Origin: Lentisphaeria bacterium
GTDB taxonomy: Bacteria > Verrucomicrobiota > Lentisphaeria > Victivallales > Victivallaceae
Direction of reading: 5' to 3'
Assembly (NCBI GenBank): GCA_022009855.1
Contig: CP091727.1
Span: 2,542,001-2,606,000, forward strand
DNA length: 64,000 nucleotides
Positions 19,817 to 31,033 of this stretch are shown here, piece by piece. The translations under genes were made by a program, and so were the position numbers. Each line of letters starts with the position of its first letter. Positions within the stretch are counted from its first letter, which is position 1. The notes under the pieces are model-generated. The model was not told where the DNA came from and made no database searches. It saw only the letters and a list, made by a program, of their open reading frames with translations.

Positions 19817-20605
19817 ATGCGAAAGAATTTTACTTTGATTGAACTTCTTGTCGTTGTAGCGATCATCGCCATCCTTGCCGGGCTTCTGCTGCCCGCGTTG
19901 AACAGTGCGCGGGAACGGGCGCGGAGCGCCACCTGTTACAACACCATGAAACAGCTTTCGCTCAGCGTGCTGGGCTACCTGAACAACAACAAGGATACCA
20001 TTTCGCTCATGACGACCGGCTGGCAGATGTATTGTTACGGCCAGTGCGACAGAGAAGGTCATGAATCCTATGTCTACGAAGCGCTGGGGCTGGCGGAAGG
20101 GGTTTGCAGCAGTTTTGCATCGGTACCGGTGGCCCGGGTCTGTCAGTCCGCGTTCACCAAGGCGTTCCCGTTTGCGTCGCTCTCCGATGTCAAATACTGC
20201 AATAACAGCGGTTGCAGCCAGAAGGAGAAACACTTCAAGTTCTTCGGACTCTATGGGATGCGGATCGATGCGGAGAAACATGCCGTCCTCTCCGACGGGA
20301 ATTACTACTTTCACAAGACCGGTCGAGTTCGGAAGCCTTCTACTGCGGCGTTCTGGACCGAAGGGGTCAACCAGTTTCAGAAGAGCTCCGCCATCGGCAA
20401 TCTGAGCAAGGTGGAAACCGGCGCGTGGAGCCATCAGAACCGAAATACGATCCTCTATTTCGACGGTCATGTCTCCAGCATCAGCCCCGGTTTCGCCACC
20501 TGTTCCCAACGTCGGGGCAAATGCCGATCCCGCCTGCCTCAGCTGCTGCTTCTGGTTCCCTTTATCTCTAGCGGCCCGGAGGGATGTAGTTTGAACAGGA
20601 ATTGA
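19817..20605 (+). CDS. Prepilin-type (H-x9-DG) protein, unit 1
   Basis: 262 residues. A short basic leader is followed by FTLIELLVVVAIIAILAGLL LPALNSARERARSATCYN, a type IV prepilin cleavage/methylation site and transmembrane helix. The globular domain ends with SHQNRNTILYFDGHV, where His, nine residues, then Asp-Gly form the H-x9-DG motif of this large PVC-specific family. After that the frame runs on into a basic tail that may be a frameshift artefact. It would be processed by a prepilin peptidase and displayed on the inner membrane or in a pseudopilus. It is followed after 35 bases by a secreted hydrolase gene. The function is not experimentally established. Confidence 0.88.
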   Translation: MRKNFTLIELLVVVAIIAILAGLLLPALNSARERARSATCYNTMKQLSLSVLGYLNNNKDTISLMTTGWQMYCYGQCDREGHESYVYEALGLAEGVCSSFASVPVARVCQSAFTKAFPFASLSDVKYCNNSGCSQKEKHFKFFGLYGMRIDAEKHAVLSDGNYYFHKTGRVRKPSTAAFWTEGVNQFQKSSAIGNLSKVETGAWSHQNRNTILYFDGHVSSISPGFATCSQRRGKCRSRLPQLLLLVPFISSGPEGCSLNRN

Positions 20606-20640
20606 TCGTATTGACGAAAAAAAGAAGAGGAATTGAACGG

Positions 20641-23600
20641 ATGAAGCCAAGGTTGTTTTTGCGTTGTTTTCCGGGGTGGCGCTTTCGCTCTCCGGTGCGG
20701 AACTCTTGCAGGAGTGGAATCTCGGCGCGGAGAAGGTCCCGGGAATGCGGTATCCGGCCAAACAGGTGACGTTCCGTCCGGCGGAGGAGAAGACGCCGGC
20801 GGGCGATCCCTGCGGGGAGTTCACGATTCTGGAGGCGAAGGAGGGGAGTGCTCCTGGAGTCTTCAGATCAATTTCGTGTCGAAACAGACGATTGTGCCGG
20901 GGGGCGTTACCGCTTCCGTTTCTGCATCAAGGGGGATCGCTCTGCCGGGATGGGGGCGAACTGCATTCAGGATCAGAAGCCGTGGGCGATGATCGGCAAT
21001 TCGCAGTGCAACTTTACATTAACCACTTCGTGGCAGGAGATTGAACGGGAGTTCACGGCGAAATCGGCGTATGAGGGCGTGATCCGCTCGCCGATGCTGA
21101 TGGCGGGGAAACTCCCGAAGGGAACCCGCTTCCTGGTGGGGGGCGTCAAACTGGAGAAGGTGGTGAACTTTCTCCCGCTCGCGTTGAATCCGAAGTGGAC
21201 GCTCTTCTTTTCGCCGGAGTTGAAATCCGTTTCGCTGGCACAGGTGCGGAGTGTTCCGGAAACGCTGGGCGGCGTCGCCGGCAGGACGGTGGAACTGCGG
21301 GACGGCGTTCTTGATGTTACGCTGTACGGCAGTTCTCCCGGGGAGAAAACGCCCGCGGTGCTCTTCAACGAGTTCGAGGCGAAAGAGGATGGGGTCATGC
21401 AGATCGGCTGCGCGGCTGATTACTGGTTCGAATTCTTCGTCAACGGCAAATTGATCTACGATACGCTCGCCACCGGCAACCGTGAGTCCACCTACCTGCC
21501 GACCGATCACATCTTCAATTTCCCGGTGAAGAAGGGGAGGAACCTGATTGCGGTCCGGGTGCTGAGCGGTTCGGCGGGCTGGAAGTTCGTCTGCGGTGCG
21601 GTGCCGTTCCGCGAGAAGATCAGCCGGATTACCGAACTCAAGCGGGGGAAGGAGTGGCGGCCGGTGAAGATGGATCCTGTCCAGTGGAAGCACATCACGC
21701 CGCAAAGGATCGACCAGTGGAAACGGATTCCCGGTTCCGCGCTCGATCTTTCGCAGTATGTGAAGCACTATGACATCGACCGTTGCGGCCGGCTCCGGGC
21801 GGACCGGACGGGGCGGCTCTATTTCGAGGCGGCGCCGGAGGAACCGGTCCGGCTGCGCGGATTCAACTTCACGCCGCGGGACTGGTCGCACGCATTTTAC
21901 AAGTTCACCCATCCGGAGATCGAGGAGTTCGCCGAGGAGATCCGCCTGGCGGGGATGAATGTGGTCCGGTTCCATTTTCTCGACGCCGGTCTTGCCGGAA
22001 ACAGCGGTCTGCCGAAGCAGGGGGAAGGCGCGCAAAGCGCTCGCCGAAGTGCCGATGGCCCAGAGTGTGGAAGCGTTGGCGATCGACCCGGCCTTCGCCG
22101 ACCGCTACTACTATCTTCTGAAATGTCTGCGCGACCGCGGCATCTACCTCATGCTCGACATCGTCACCAGTTCGGAGATGTTCACCGGTGCGGTCAAGAC
22201 GGATGATTCCACCTATGCCCGGTTCCGGCTGTTTCACGATCCGCGCTACCGGAACCACTGGAAGGCGGCATTCGACTTTCTGCTCAAGCGCCCGAATCCC
22301 TACACCGGGAAGGCGCTGATCGACGATCCGCAGCTGGTCGGCATCACCTTCTTCAACGAACAGGAGCATCTTTTCAACTTCAATAAAGGGGGAAAATGCG
22401 CGCTTTTCACGCCGGAGTGGCGCCGATACCGGAATCCCGCCGATCCGGCGTCGGTGCCGGAATTCAGCGGGGAGCTGCTGCGCGCCGACACTGCCGACGG
22501 TGCGGCCGCCCGGGCGTTCCTGCGCAGGGAGATCGCCGCGATGAACGCCTTCTATCTCGGCGTGGTGAAGAAGGCGGGATTTCAGGGATTCGTCACCAAC
22601 TGGGATATGTTCATGCGCAATCTGGAAGGGGACGCCCGCGGCGATTTCAACGCGGTGGCGATGCACACCTATTTCGCCCATCCGGGGAAGGCGGCGCTTT
22701 ATCCCCGAACTACCGCCAGCGTCTTCACTACGGTGCGTGGCTCAAAGGGGACGATGGCGACAGTAAGTCAGACCAGTTCGCTTTCGCTCTTCGACAACTA
22801 CATCGGCCGGGCGGCGGCGACGCGGGTACCCGGCAAGCCGTTCTTCATGACGGAGTTTTCCCACTGCGGCTACAACCGTTTTGCCCATGAGGCGCCGCCG
22901 GTGTGGGCCGCCTTCGCCAGTTTGCAGGACTGGCAGATGCTCACGCCGCACAGCAATACGGTCAAGCTCTATTATCAGCCGTTTCAGCCGAATGCGTTCG
23001 ACGCGGCGGAAAGTCTTTCCGGCGTCATGAATTCGCTCTTCTGCGCCTTCGGCTGGCAGCGGGGGGACATCCGGAGCGCGAAACACGCGGTCTCCCTTTC
23101 ACGTGCCGGAAAAGGTTCTGAACTCCCCGACTACACCGGCGCGATCGGGGGCGGATACAACGCCCTTTTCCTGTTGACGAAAATCGGTTCCGACTACCGC
23201 AATCCGGCCAATCCGGCGGCGACGCTGCAGGTGGAGCCGGAGCACTTCTCCGCCGCCCGGAGCATGGGCATGTGGGTGAAGCTGGACGAGGAGAACCGGC
23301 GGAATCTGCAGATTCTCCGGCAACAGGTGGCGAACCTCCGCCGGGCGGGGGTGCTGCCGGCGGGGAACCGGACCGATGTGGATTCCGGCCTCTTCGAGAG
23401 CGAGACTGGAGAAATCCGTACCGACGTACGGAACCAGACGCTGACGGTTGACGCTCCGAAATTCCAGGCGGCGGTAGTGAAAAAGGGGGACCCGGTGATG
23501 CTCTCGGCGCTTTCGGTGCGGTCGGCGAGCATCCCCTGCACCATCGCGGCAATTTCACTGGACAACGAGAAACCGGTGATCGATTCCGGACGGCTGCTGG

Positions 23601-23881
23601 TGGTGATCGGGACGATGTTCACCGCGGAGAACGCGGTTTTCTCCACCGAGAACTTCGACGCCGAACTCGACGTCGGCGACATGCAGCAGCTGATGCGCGC
23701 GGGCAGATTTGATTTCTTGCTGAAAACCAGCCGGAAGAGTACGCCAAGGGTTTACGCGCTCAATCTGAATGGTTCGCGCGAACGGGAGCTGCCGGCAGCA
23801 CTCCGGGACGGCGCGCTCCATTTCTCGTGGGACACCTCCACGCTCGAATACGGCACTCCCTACTTCGAAGTGGTCTATTGA
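20641..23881 (+). CDS. Large secreted GH5-like glycoside hydrolase, frameshifted
   Basis: Restored length is about 1080 residues. The signal peptide is KVVFALFSGVALSLSGA. The first 350 residues are beta-sandwich-like (GRYRFRFCIKGDRSAGMGAN; TLATGNRESTYLPTDHIFNF). A TIM barrel follows from about residue 400, starting LRGFNFTPRDWSHAFYKF and NVVRFHFLDAGL. VGITFFNEQEHLF provides the acid/base Glu and KPFFMTEFSHCGYNRF the nucleophile Glu. A C-terminal beta domain ends the protein. Frame changes lie near 20655, at G runs near 20842 and 20898, and near 22018 (five G). It is cotranscribed with the prepilin gene. The polysaccharide target is unknown; the arrangement matches the hydrolase at 47258-50531. 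Confidence 0.75.
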
Positions 23882-23930
23882 AGAGCCTTCACCCCCTGGC
23901 CGGACAACGCGGCTCCCGCCTGGATTGATG

Positions 23931-23984
23931 TGAAAAATATTTCCTGATAAATAAAAAATATCATTAAATCTGAAATATTTTTCA
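23931..23984. repeat. 13-bp perfect inverted repeat upstream of the LacI promoter
   Basis: TGAAAAATATTTC (23931-23943) and GAAATATTTTTCA (23972-23984) are exact inverted copies with a 28-base AT-rich spacer. They end 9 bases before the -35 element. They could be two operators for the LacI protein encoded next or a hairpin after the preceding hydrolase gene. Confidence 0.5.
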
Positions 23985-23993
23985 TATCGGCTC

Positions 23994-24022
23994 TTGATTT
24001 TTCCTTTCCCGTGATCTATACT
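23994..24022 (+). promoter_or_regulatory. Promoter of the LacI/phosphoesterase operon
   Basis: TTGATT and TATACT are separated by 17 bases. The -10 ends at 24022, so the in-frame ATG at 24024 would precede the transcript. This supports translation from 24048. Confidence 0.7.
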
Positions 24023-24047
24023 GATGACGGAAAAAACGGGAGCGGCG

Positions 24048-25073
24048 ATGAATCGGAAAATCACAGTCAGGGAAATTGCGGAACACTGCGGCGTCAGCAT
24101 GGCGACGGTATCCCGGGCGATCAACGGGAACTCGTATGTCAGCCCGGAGCTGCGGAAAAAGATCCGGGAATATCTGGAAGACATCGGCTGGGTGCCGCGC
24201 AACCTGCCGGGGAAGAGGCAGAACGGGCTGGAGCCGGAGGTGGCTGTCATCGCCAGTCTGGAGCTGCTGGACCATCCGGAGAGCGCCCGGGAGTTGAAGC
24301 TTCTGGTGAGTGAGCTCTACCTTGCCGGATTCCGGCCGGTTCTCCGGCTCGGACACCGTTCGGAGTCGCTGCGGAGCTGTCTGGAAACCCGGCCGGAACT
24401 GGTGGTGCTGAACGGGTTCAGCGACCGGTTGTACGAGGATGTGAAACGCCTGCAGGAGGCAGGAATCCGCGTGGTCGGGCTCGGGGAGGCCCATGCATGC
24501 CCATGCCCGCTGGTGATGAGCGATCATCGTTCCGCGGGGCGCGAGGCGGCGGAGACGCTGCGGAAGCGCGGGGCGCGGCGGATCGCTCTCTTCGCCATGA
24601 TGGGGGCGCAGGCGCATCCGGAGGAGCTGGAGAAGATCTATTCCCGTTCGGCGAAGATCATCCGGGGCATCCGGGAGGTGTTTCCGGCATTCGATCCGGC
24701 GGCGGACGCGGTGAGCGACTGCTTCGGCGATCTGACCGAATTCAAACGGATGCTCGCATCCGGACTGTATGACGGCTGGGTGCTCGGGGACTCCCGGCGG
24801 CTGGAGGAGATGATTGCGCAGGCGGGGGAATTTCAGGTGATGGAGAGCCGGGTCGTACTGCTGCAGGTGCACGCGCTGACTCCGGTGCCTTCGATCTGCC
24901 TCAAGGTTCTGGCGGAAAACGAACTCGGCCGGATCAGAACGCTGCTCGAACTCATTCAGAGGCCCGCCGGGGATCCGGCGCGGAGTGTGGTGGTCCCTTA
25001 CCTGGGAACCCGCGGCGGAAGGCGAAGAGCGAAAGTCGGAGCGGTTTCGGGCCGTGGAGGAGTTGAGTTTTGA
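24048..25073 (+). CDS. LacI family transcriptional regulator
   Basis: 341 residues, intact. The HTH is ITVREIAEHCGVSMATVSRA INGNSYVSPELRKKIREYLE, and the hinge helix follows at VPRNLPGKRQNG. The sensor domain includes ELVVLNGFSDRLYEDVKRLQ and a conserved LVMSDHRSAGREAAETL. The start at 24048 has a GGGAG site and suits the promoter. The next gene begins 7 bases after the stop, so regulator and phosphoesterase fusion form one operon. A paired inverted repeat lies upstream. The ligand is unknown. Confidence 0.85.
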   Translation: MNRKITVREIAEHCGVSMATVSRAINGNSYVSPELRKKIREYLEDIGWVPRNLPGKRQNGLEPEVAVIASLELLDHPESARELKLLVSELYLAGFRPVLRLGHRSESLRSCLETRPELVVLNGFSDRLYEDVKRLQEAGIRVVGLGEAHACPCPLVMSDHRSAGREAAETLRKRGARRIALFAMMGAQAHPEELEKIYSRSAKIIRGIREVFPAFDPAADAVSDCFGDLTEFKRMLASGLYDGWVLGDSRRLEEMIAQAGEFQVMESRVVLLQVHALTPVPSICLKVLAENELGRIRTLLELIQRPAGDPARSVVVPYLGTRGGRRRAKVGAVSGRGGVEF

Positions 25074-25080
25074 GGGGAAA

Positions 25081-27492
25081 ATGGGGAGTGCTCCGGTTTC
25101 TTTCGCGCTGATCGGCGATCCGCAGTACGCGGACCGGGACCCGTGCGGCGAGCGCAACTACCGGTCCGGGCACCGTCTGCATCGGGAAACCATCCTGGCG
25201 CTGAACCAGATTCACGATCTCGATTTCGTGGTGAGTCTCGGAGATCTGGGCGACGGCTTCTCGCGGGAGGAGATTCCGCTGATGCTGGAAAATCTCCGAC
25301 TGTCGGCCGCTCCGGTCCGCCACGTGGTCGGGAATCACGATTACGTGCAGTACTCCGAGGCGGAACTGCTGAACCTCTTCGGACTCAACAGCATGTTCTA
25401 TGATTTTTCCGTCGGGAAGGTGCGGTTCATCGTCCTCAACGGACTGGATGTGAGCCGGTTTTCTCCGCCCGGCTCGGCGCGGCGGCGGCTCGCCGCCGAA
25501 TTCCGCGCGGCGCACCCGTGGCTGGAGCTGCGGGAGTGGGACGGCATGTTGTCGCAGAGTTCCAGAGAGTATCTGCGGGAACGACTTGAATCGAGCCGTG
25601 ACGCGGGAGAGCTCGCCGTGATCTTCTGCCACGTGCCGCTCTGGCTCGACGCCGGCGGCGAAAACGCACGCATGTGGGACCATCAGGAGCTGCTCGAACT
25701 TCTCGACGGATTCGACCATCTCCGGGGCTGGTTCGCCGGCCACTATCACCCCGGCGGAATTGCGCTGCGCAACGGCGTGCTGCACAAAACCGTGCGCGCA
25801 ATCTGCAATTCCGCGGTTCCGACCGCGACCGTCGTCCGGATTTATCCGGACCGGATCGAACTGGAGGGAATCGGGGAGGAGACAAACTTCACCTTCCACT
25901 TTCAGGCAAGTTCCGCCTGCATCCGCGGATTCGCTCCCCCCGGCAGCATCGTCATGGCGGATACCGGCGAACTGGCGGAAACCGCGCCGGACGGAACGTT
26001 CTCTCTGACCGTCGTCGCGCCCGGAATCTATTCCCTGAAAGCGGTCGCCGAAGGGAAACAAGATACGTTTGTGCCGAATCTCCGAGCGCCGGCTGCCGAT
26101 GTCGCAATCGCGATGGATGACGCGCCGGAACGGCATCTTGTCCGCGGGGAGTGCGGTGGACCGGCGACGCTCAGAATCACCGATTCCGGAATGCCGGTCC
26201 GCTGGTTCGATCTCGCCGGAACTCCGTTCGGCGGCGCGGAGGTCACCCGGCCGGTGTGGCACGAGAAGTCCACGAGCTTCTGGACCCGCGGACCTTACGC
26301 GTTTTCCGCGGCGGGGCGCCCGGAGGTGCGGGAGGAGCCGTACTGGCCCGAACTGCGGGAGCGGGGGGTGGTTCAAGGGGGACTTCCATGCGCATCTCGT
26401 CCACGGGGAGAACATCTACCGGGGGAACCTGCCGCTGTTCGCGTTTGCGGCGCGGGCGGAGCATTACGACTGGCTCTGGTGCTCCTCCCGCTTTGCCAAC
26501 GACGGCGACATCACCGATTACAAGCGCCTCGCGGAACGGCTCTCCGACGACCGTTTTCTGCTGCGGCTCAATGCCGAATTCCCGAAGAACCGGCGCGGAC
26601 ATGTCGGCAATCTCGGGGTGGAGCCGATCACGTTGCTGACCGATACCGACGGCGTGACGAATTTCGAACTGGCGCGGCGATACATCACGTCGCGCGGCGG
26701 CGTGGCCATACCGGTCCACCCGCTCTACAACGACGTGATCCGGGAGGAGAACGGCCGCCGGTACTCCTGGATGACCGGGAAAGAGGTTTTTCTCTGGCTC
26801 CTCTGCGCGCCGGAGATGATGCCCTGTCTGGATCTCTTCTACAACGCCGACACGCCGGGCGCGTCGGAATTCTGGTACATGCTGCTGAATCTCGGCTATC
26901 GGATCGGCTGCTGCGCGACCAGCGACTCCGCCTTCGACGTCGGCCGGACGCCCGGCGACGGGCGCGGCGCGACCTTCGTCCGGATGGAGGCGCTGACGGA
27001 GGCGGCGCTGCTGCAGGGACTGCGCGAGCGGCGGACAGTCACCACCTGGGACGGGGCGGTGGTCCTGCTTGAGATCGACGGCCACACCAGCGGCGACATT
27101 CTCGCGCCGGACGGCGCCCGGCGGCGGGTGCTGCTCTCGGTGTATGACCGCCCGGGGAAGAGGATCGACCTGAAATTGATCCGCAACGGGCTCTGCGTCA
27201 ACTCATTCTCCGGAACGCTTCCCCCGCCGGAAAACTCACGTTCGAACTGGAAATCGTCGAGCGGGAGCTCTGCTGGTATCTGGCCGAACTGCGGGAGGCG
27301 GGGGTTCCGGAGCGGATCCGCTCGGCGGCTTCGCCGATCTATTTCCGCGACGGGCGGTTCCGCGAACCCGAGGTGCTGGCCGCGCCCTCCCGTTTCAGCC
27401 GGGAGTTTCTGGACTGGATGAAGTTTCTCACCATCGACGAGCTGACCAGTGCCGCCACGCTGGAGCGCTTCCGGGAGTTCCTCTCCCGCTGA
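25081..27492 (+). CDS. Calcineurin-like phosphoesterase fused to a CehA/McbA (PHP-like) metal hydrolase, frameshifted
   Basis: About 800 residues with two different metal hydrolase domains. The N-terminal 270 residues are a metallophosphoesterase: FALIGDPQYADRD, VSLGDLGDG, VVGNHDYV, IFCHVPLW and GWFAGHYHPGG hold the metal ligands. A beta-domain follows. After a frame change at six G near 26365 comes GWFKGDFHAHLVHGENIYRG, a PHP-like metal site, with RRYITSRGGVAIPVHPLYND and TSDSAFDVGR. A second frame change lies near 27228. No signal peptide is visible, so it is probably cytoplasmic. It may hydrolyse a sugar phosphate or phosphodiester from the glycan controlled by the LacI protein; that is inference. 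Confidence 0.72.
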
Positions 27493-27507
27493 TCCGGGCT
27501 CCCTGAC

Positions 27508-28380
27508 TCACGCGTCGCCGCGGTGGCGCCACTCGCCCGGGCGGAAGCCGATCACCCGCAGAAACTCCTGGGAGAAATAGGACACGTTGCAGTAGCCGAG
27601 CTGATAGGCGATCTCCTTGAGGGAAAGCTGGTTTTGATTCAGGAGATATTTCGCCTGTTCCATCCGGCAGGCGATCCGGTACTCGCGGGGCGTGCAGCCG
27701 AACTTTTTCTTGAAATTCCGGCTCATCACCGTCGGATTCAGGTGAAATTCCTCAGCGAGAGAGGCGATGGAAACAGGAAGATCCAGATTGCTCTCCAGCC
27801 GCTCGCGGATCAGGTTCAGATATCCGTAAGTCGGGGAGGGGCCGCCGACCAGCAGCGAGAGGTCGCAGAGCAGAGAATAGGTCTCGCCCATCAGCAGCGA
27901 AAGCGCCTCCCCGCTCGTCTCGCCGATTCTGGCGGAGATCAATTGGAACTTCTCCTCGAACAGCGCCGCTCCTTCCGGCGAGTCAAGGCAGAGCGGCCGG
28001 GTCAGCCCGAGTGTCTCGAGAATGGTGAGAAGATTGATTCCCTTGACCTCCAGCACCTTTTTCTGGTAGAAATTCCCCCGGCGTGACTGGAACCGGTAAT
28101 GGACACCCGGGGGAAGCAGAAGGAGTTTCCCCCGGTTTCAGCAAAATCTGCTCTGTCTCCACCTCAAAAAGAGAGTTGTCCGCGGGAGAGTGAGACCAGG
28201 AGCAGATAGGGGCAGTTGCTTTCTTCGAAGGGAGAACGGAGATCGCCGGCGGCTCTCCTCCGTGGCGTGGGGGTAGATCGGCCAGCTCCGGTTCCGGCCT
28301 CCTTTCCAGTGCTGAAGGGTGTGCATCTCCAGCTCACGGTACTCGCCGGACATGTGGCGAATGTTCCTGCGGATCGTCAT
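27508..28380 (-). CDS. AraC family regulator, frameshifted in the N-terminal half
   Basis: The C-terminal 100 residues are a standard double HTH: LPVSIASLAEEFHLNPTVMS with RNFKKKFGCTPREYRIACRM, and SLKEIAYQLGYCNVSYFSQE FLRVIGFRPGEWR. The N-terminal cupin-like sensor is spread over other frames (MTIRRNIRHMSGEYRELEMH; LLLPPGVHYRFQSRRGNFYQ). Breaks lie near 28250 and 28060-28130. The start at 28380 fits a minus-strand promoter whose -10 is at 28413-28418. It is divergent from the hydrolase operon at 28486 and is the likely activator. It converges with the phosphoesterase fusion. Confidence 0.78.
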
Positions 28381-28412
28381 TTTTCCATATTTTTTCAGTT
28401 GTTTTCCCATAT

Positions 28413-28459
28413 AATTTATCACGAAAAACTCTTGTGTCAAATCCTTTTTGTGGTATAAT
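28413..28459. promoter_or_regulatory. Divergent promoters between AraC and the 28486 operon
   Basis: Plus strand: TTGTGT (28432-28437), 16 bases, TATAAT (28454-28459), reading to 28486. Minus strand: TTGACA (28440-28435), 16 bases, TAAATT (28418-28413), reading to the AraC gene. The two -35 elements overlap on opposite strands, so polymerase binding should be mutually exclusive. Confidence 0.65.
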
Positions 28460-28485
28460 TTTTACTGCAAAACAGGGAGGAATCT

Positions 28486-30239
28486 ATGCGCTCAAGCATT
28501 GAATTTGCAACGAGAAGCCCGGCCGTCCTGCCGCCGATCGGGAACGGGGAACTTTCTCTCCAGATCGATCCGGAGGGTGCCATGTCGCCGGAGTTCGGAT
28601 TGAAAAGCATCTGCCACGTCAGCAACTGGCGGGGAATGATACCGGGAATCCGCCGTGCGGGATGGCGCTGGGGGGAGATCACCGTGCCGGGAGAGAACTG
28701 TTCCCGTTCGGTTTTTTCACCCAGGAGCTGCCCGGCCGGGGCGAGCCGAGCCGCCGCAGACTGACGTCCGATACCGATCTGGCGGAAGTGGTGAGTGAGG
28801 TCTCGTGGGAGGACGGTACGGTGTTGACCTCGGAGATCTTCTGCCATGCGACGGAAAATCTGGTGGTGATCCGCAAACATGCTTCGGTCCCTGTGCCGTT
28901 TCGCTTCCATCACCATCCGGAACACCGGCGGCTCACGATGAAACCGCGGAAACCGGGTGTGTGGGATTGCATTTACGACCTGGATGAGATCCGGGAGGAA
29001 CCCTTCGCCCTGCTCGCTTGCGGGCCCGGCTTCACGCCGGAAGAGAACGGTCTGATCTGGACCGGAACGCTGACCGAATGCGTCTGGGTTCTGGCGTGGG
29101 GAGGGCCCGCCATCCGGAAAGCCGGGAGCAGTTCTTTCGAGGAACTCCGCCGGGAGCACCGCGCCGCCTGGGCGGATTTCTATCGGCGCAGCACAACGCC
29201 GCCGCTTCCGGCGCGGCTGAAACGCTGTTACGACATGGCGCTCTACCATTTGAAAATTTCCACCACGCGCTGGAGTGTGCCGACCGGTCTCTTCGATTCA
29301 CACTGGCACGGCAGGTTTTTCGCATTCGACGAGCTCTTCATCCTGCGGGGGGTTGCTCAGTGCGGGATGCTTCGAGGAGGCACGCAGAATTCCGGCTTTC
29401 CGCATCGCCACCTTCGACCGGGCGAGGCAGCGGGAGTGCAAGGATGCCCGGGGCGACGGCAGCTGTTTCTATCCCCTTGAAACCCTGGAAGACGGCACCG
29501 AGGGCGCTCCGGCGGGATTCTGGCTCGACCATGTCTTCCACAACGCCAATGTCGCGCTCGGCATTGCGGAGTATGCGAAGCGTTCCGGGGATATGCAGAT
29601 TCTGGAGCAGGGGGGAAGGAGGTCATCCGCTCCTGCGCCCTCTTCTTTGAACAACGCATGCTCTACGAATGCGGAGGCCGGACGATCCTCGGCAGCTGCA
29701 CCGATATGGAGAGGCTCGGGGAGCACCGGCGCAACCCCTTCATGACCACCTGCGCGGCGATTGCGCTCTTCCGGACCGCCGCCGAGTTCGCCGATTCTCC
29801 CGCCGACGCCGGGCATTATCGCGACCTGGCGCACCGCCTGGAAGCCGGCCTCCCGGTGGAAAACGGGCGTTTCGTCGCCTATTCCGGCGGTCCGTCGGCC
29901 TCCATCGGACTGCTGGGCGGATTCTACCCCTACGCGGTGCTGTCGCCGCAGAATGAACTGGCGCTGGCGGCGCTGGACTCCTTCGTCGCTTCCGAACGGC
30001 AGGTCGGCAACATGTATGATACCGGGAACGGCGTCTGCGCCTGGTACCGTCTCTGGAAGTGTATGGCCTGCCTCTATGCCGGACGGCGGGAAACGGCGGA
30101 GAGTGAACTGGAACTTCTCCTTGCGGAAACCGGCTGCTGGGGGAGCTGTTTGAAATCTACGAAAAAATCCATGCGTCCCTTTTTCGCCACTGCGGAAGGT
30201 ATTTTTCTCTCTCTGCTCCATCAACTCTACAAGCCATAA
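28486..30239 (+). CDS. Six-hairpin (alpha/alpha barrel) glycosidase-like protein, frameshifted
   Basis: About 585 residues after repair. The start at 28486 has an AGGGAGG ribosome site. An N-terminal beta region (EFATRSPAVLPPIGNGELSL QIDPEG) precedes an alpha/alpha toroid. WSVPTGLFDSHWHGRFFAFD ELFILRG resembles the acidic active-site loop of GH65/GH95-type enzymes, and CAWYRLWKCMACLYAGRRE is near the end. Frame breaks lie at G runs near 28675, 29350 and 29612. No signal peptide is visible, so it may act in the cytoplasm on imported oligosaccharides. It is the first gene of an operon with the prepilin at 30249 and the hydrolase at 31034, under a divergent AraC. The exact family is unsure. Confidence 0.6.
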
Positions 30240-30248
30240 GGAGACGGT

Positions 30249-31019
30249 ATGAAAAAATTTACTCTAATCGAACTTCTTATCACGATTGCGATCATCGCCA
30301 TCCTCGCCGCGCTTCTGCTGCCGGCGCTGAATTCCGCCCGGGACCGGGCGCGTACCATCCACTGCATCTCCAACAAGAAGCAGTTCATGCAGGGGCAGAT
30401 CCATTACAGCGACGACTACAACGGCCGGATGGTTCACACCGCGCAGCTTGACGGCACCACGCGCCGCTTCAACCGGATCCTGACCGGCAGCCGGATCGCC
30501 GTGACGCATCCGCTGAAACCCTACCTGCCGTGGAGCGTCATGGTCTGTACCATGCTTTTGGATATTCCGACCGTGGAGGACATCAACTGGAAGGCACAGG
30601 GAACCGGCAACAACATGGAAATCGCCGGAACCGTCGGCATGTGGTGGGATTACAAAGATACGGAACTGGAGAAAACTCTTGAGAAAACCGGCGATATCTT
30701 TGAGAGCGATCGCGGTTCCGCCGACTGGATTACCCGCTACTGCATGATTCTGCCGGGCAAGGCCCGGGCGCCCTCCACCACCTATATTGTGGGGGATTCC
30801 GGACTCAACAACGCCAGTTACGGTCGGGACGCGGGCTGTTACATCATCGAACCGACCCGCACGACCGAACGGCCCACGCTCCGGATGATTCATCAGAGAA
30901 AGACCACCGTGGGATTCATCGACGGGCACGCCGGAGCGTATTCGCCGCATCAGCTCCGAGAAACCGCGACCGGATTGAACTCCTATTACAATCAGAACCT
31001 CAACTGGATCAAATTTTGA
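30249..31019 (+). CDS. Prepilin-type (H-x9-DG) protein, unit 2
   Basis: 256 residues, intact. MKKFTLIELLITIAIIAILA begins the prepilin leader and helix, followed by ALLLPALNSARDRARTIHC. The C-terminal IHQRKTTVGFIDGHAG carries the H-x9-DG motif. A strong ribosome site (AAGGAGA) precedes the start, 9 bases after the previous stop. The secreted hydrolase gene begins 14 bases after its own stop. The middle third differs completely from the other four family members in this window, which fits a substrate-specific or partner-specific domain on a common anchor. Confidence 0.9.
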   Translation: MKKFTLIELLITIAIIAILAALLLPALNSARDRARTIHCISNKKQFMQGQIHYSDDYNGRMVHTAQLDGTTRRFNRILTGSRIAVTHPLKPYLPWSVMVCTMLLDIPTVEDINWKAQGTGNNMEIAGTVGMWWDYKDTELEKTLEKTGDIFESDRGSADWITRYCMILPGKARAPSTTYIVGDSGLNNASYGRDAGCYIIEPTRTTERPTLRMIHQRKTTVGFIDGHAGAYSPHQLRETATGLNSYYNQNLNWIKF

Positions 31020-31033
31020 AAGGAGATTGTTTC

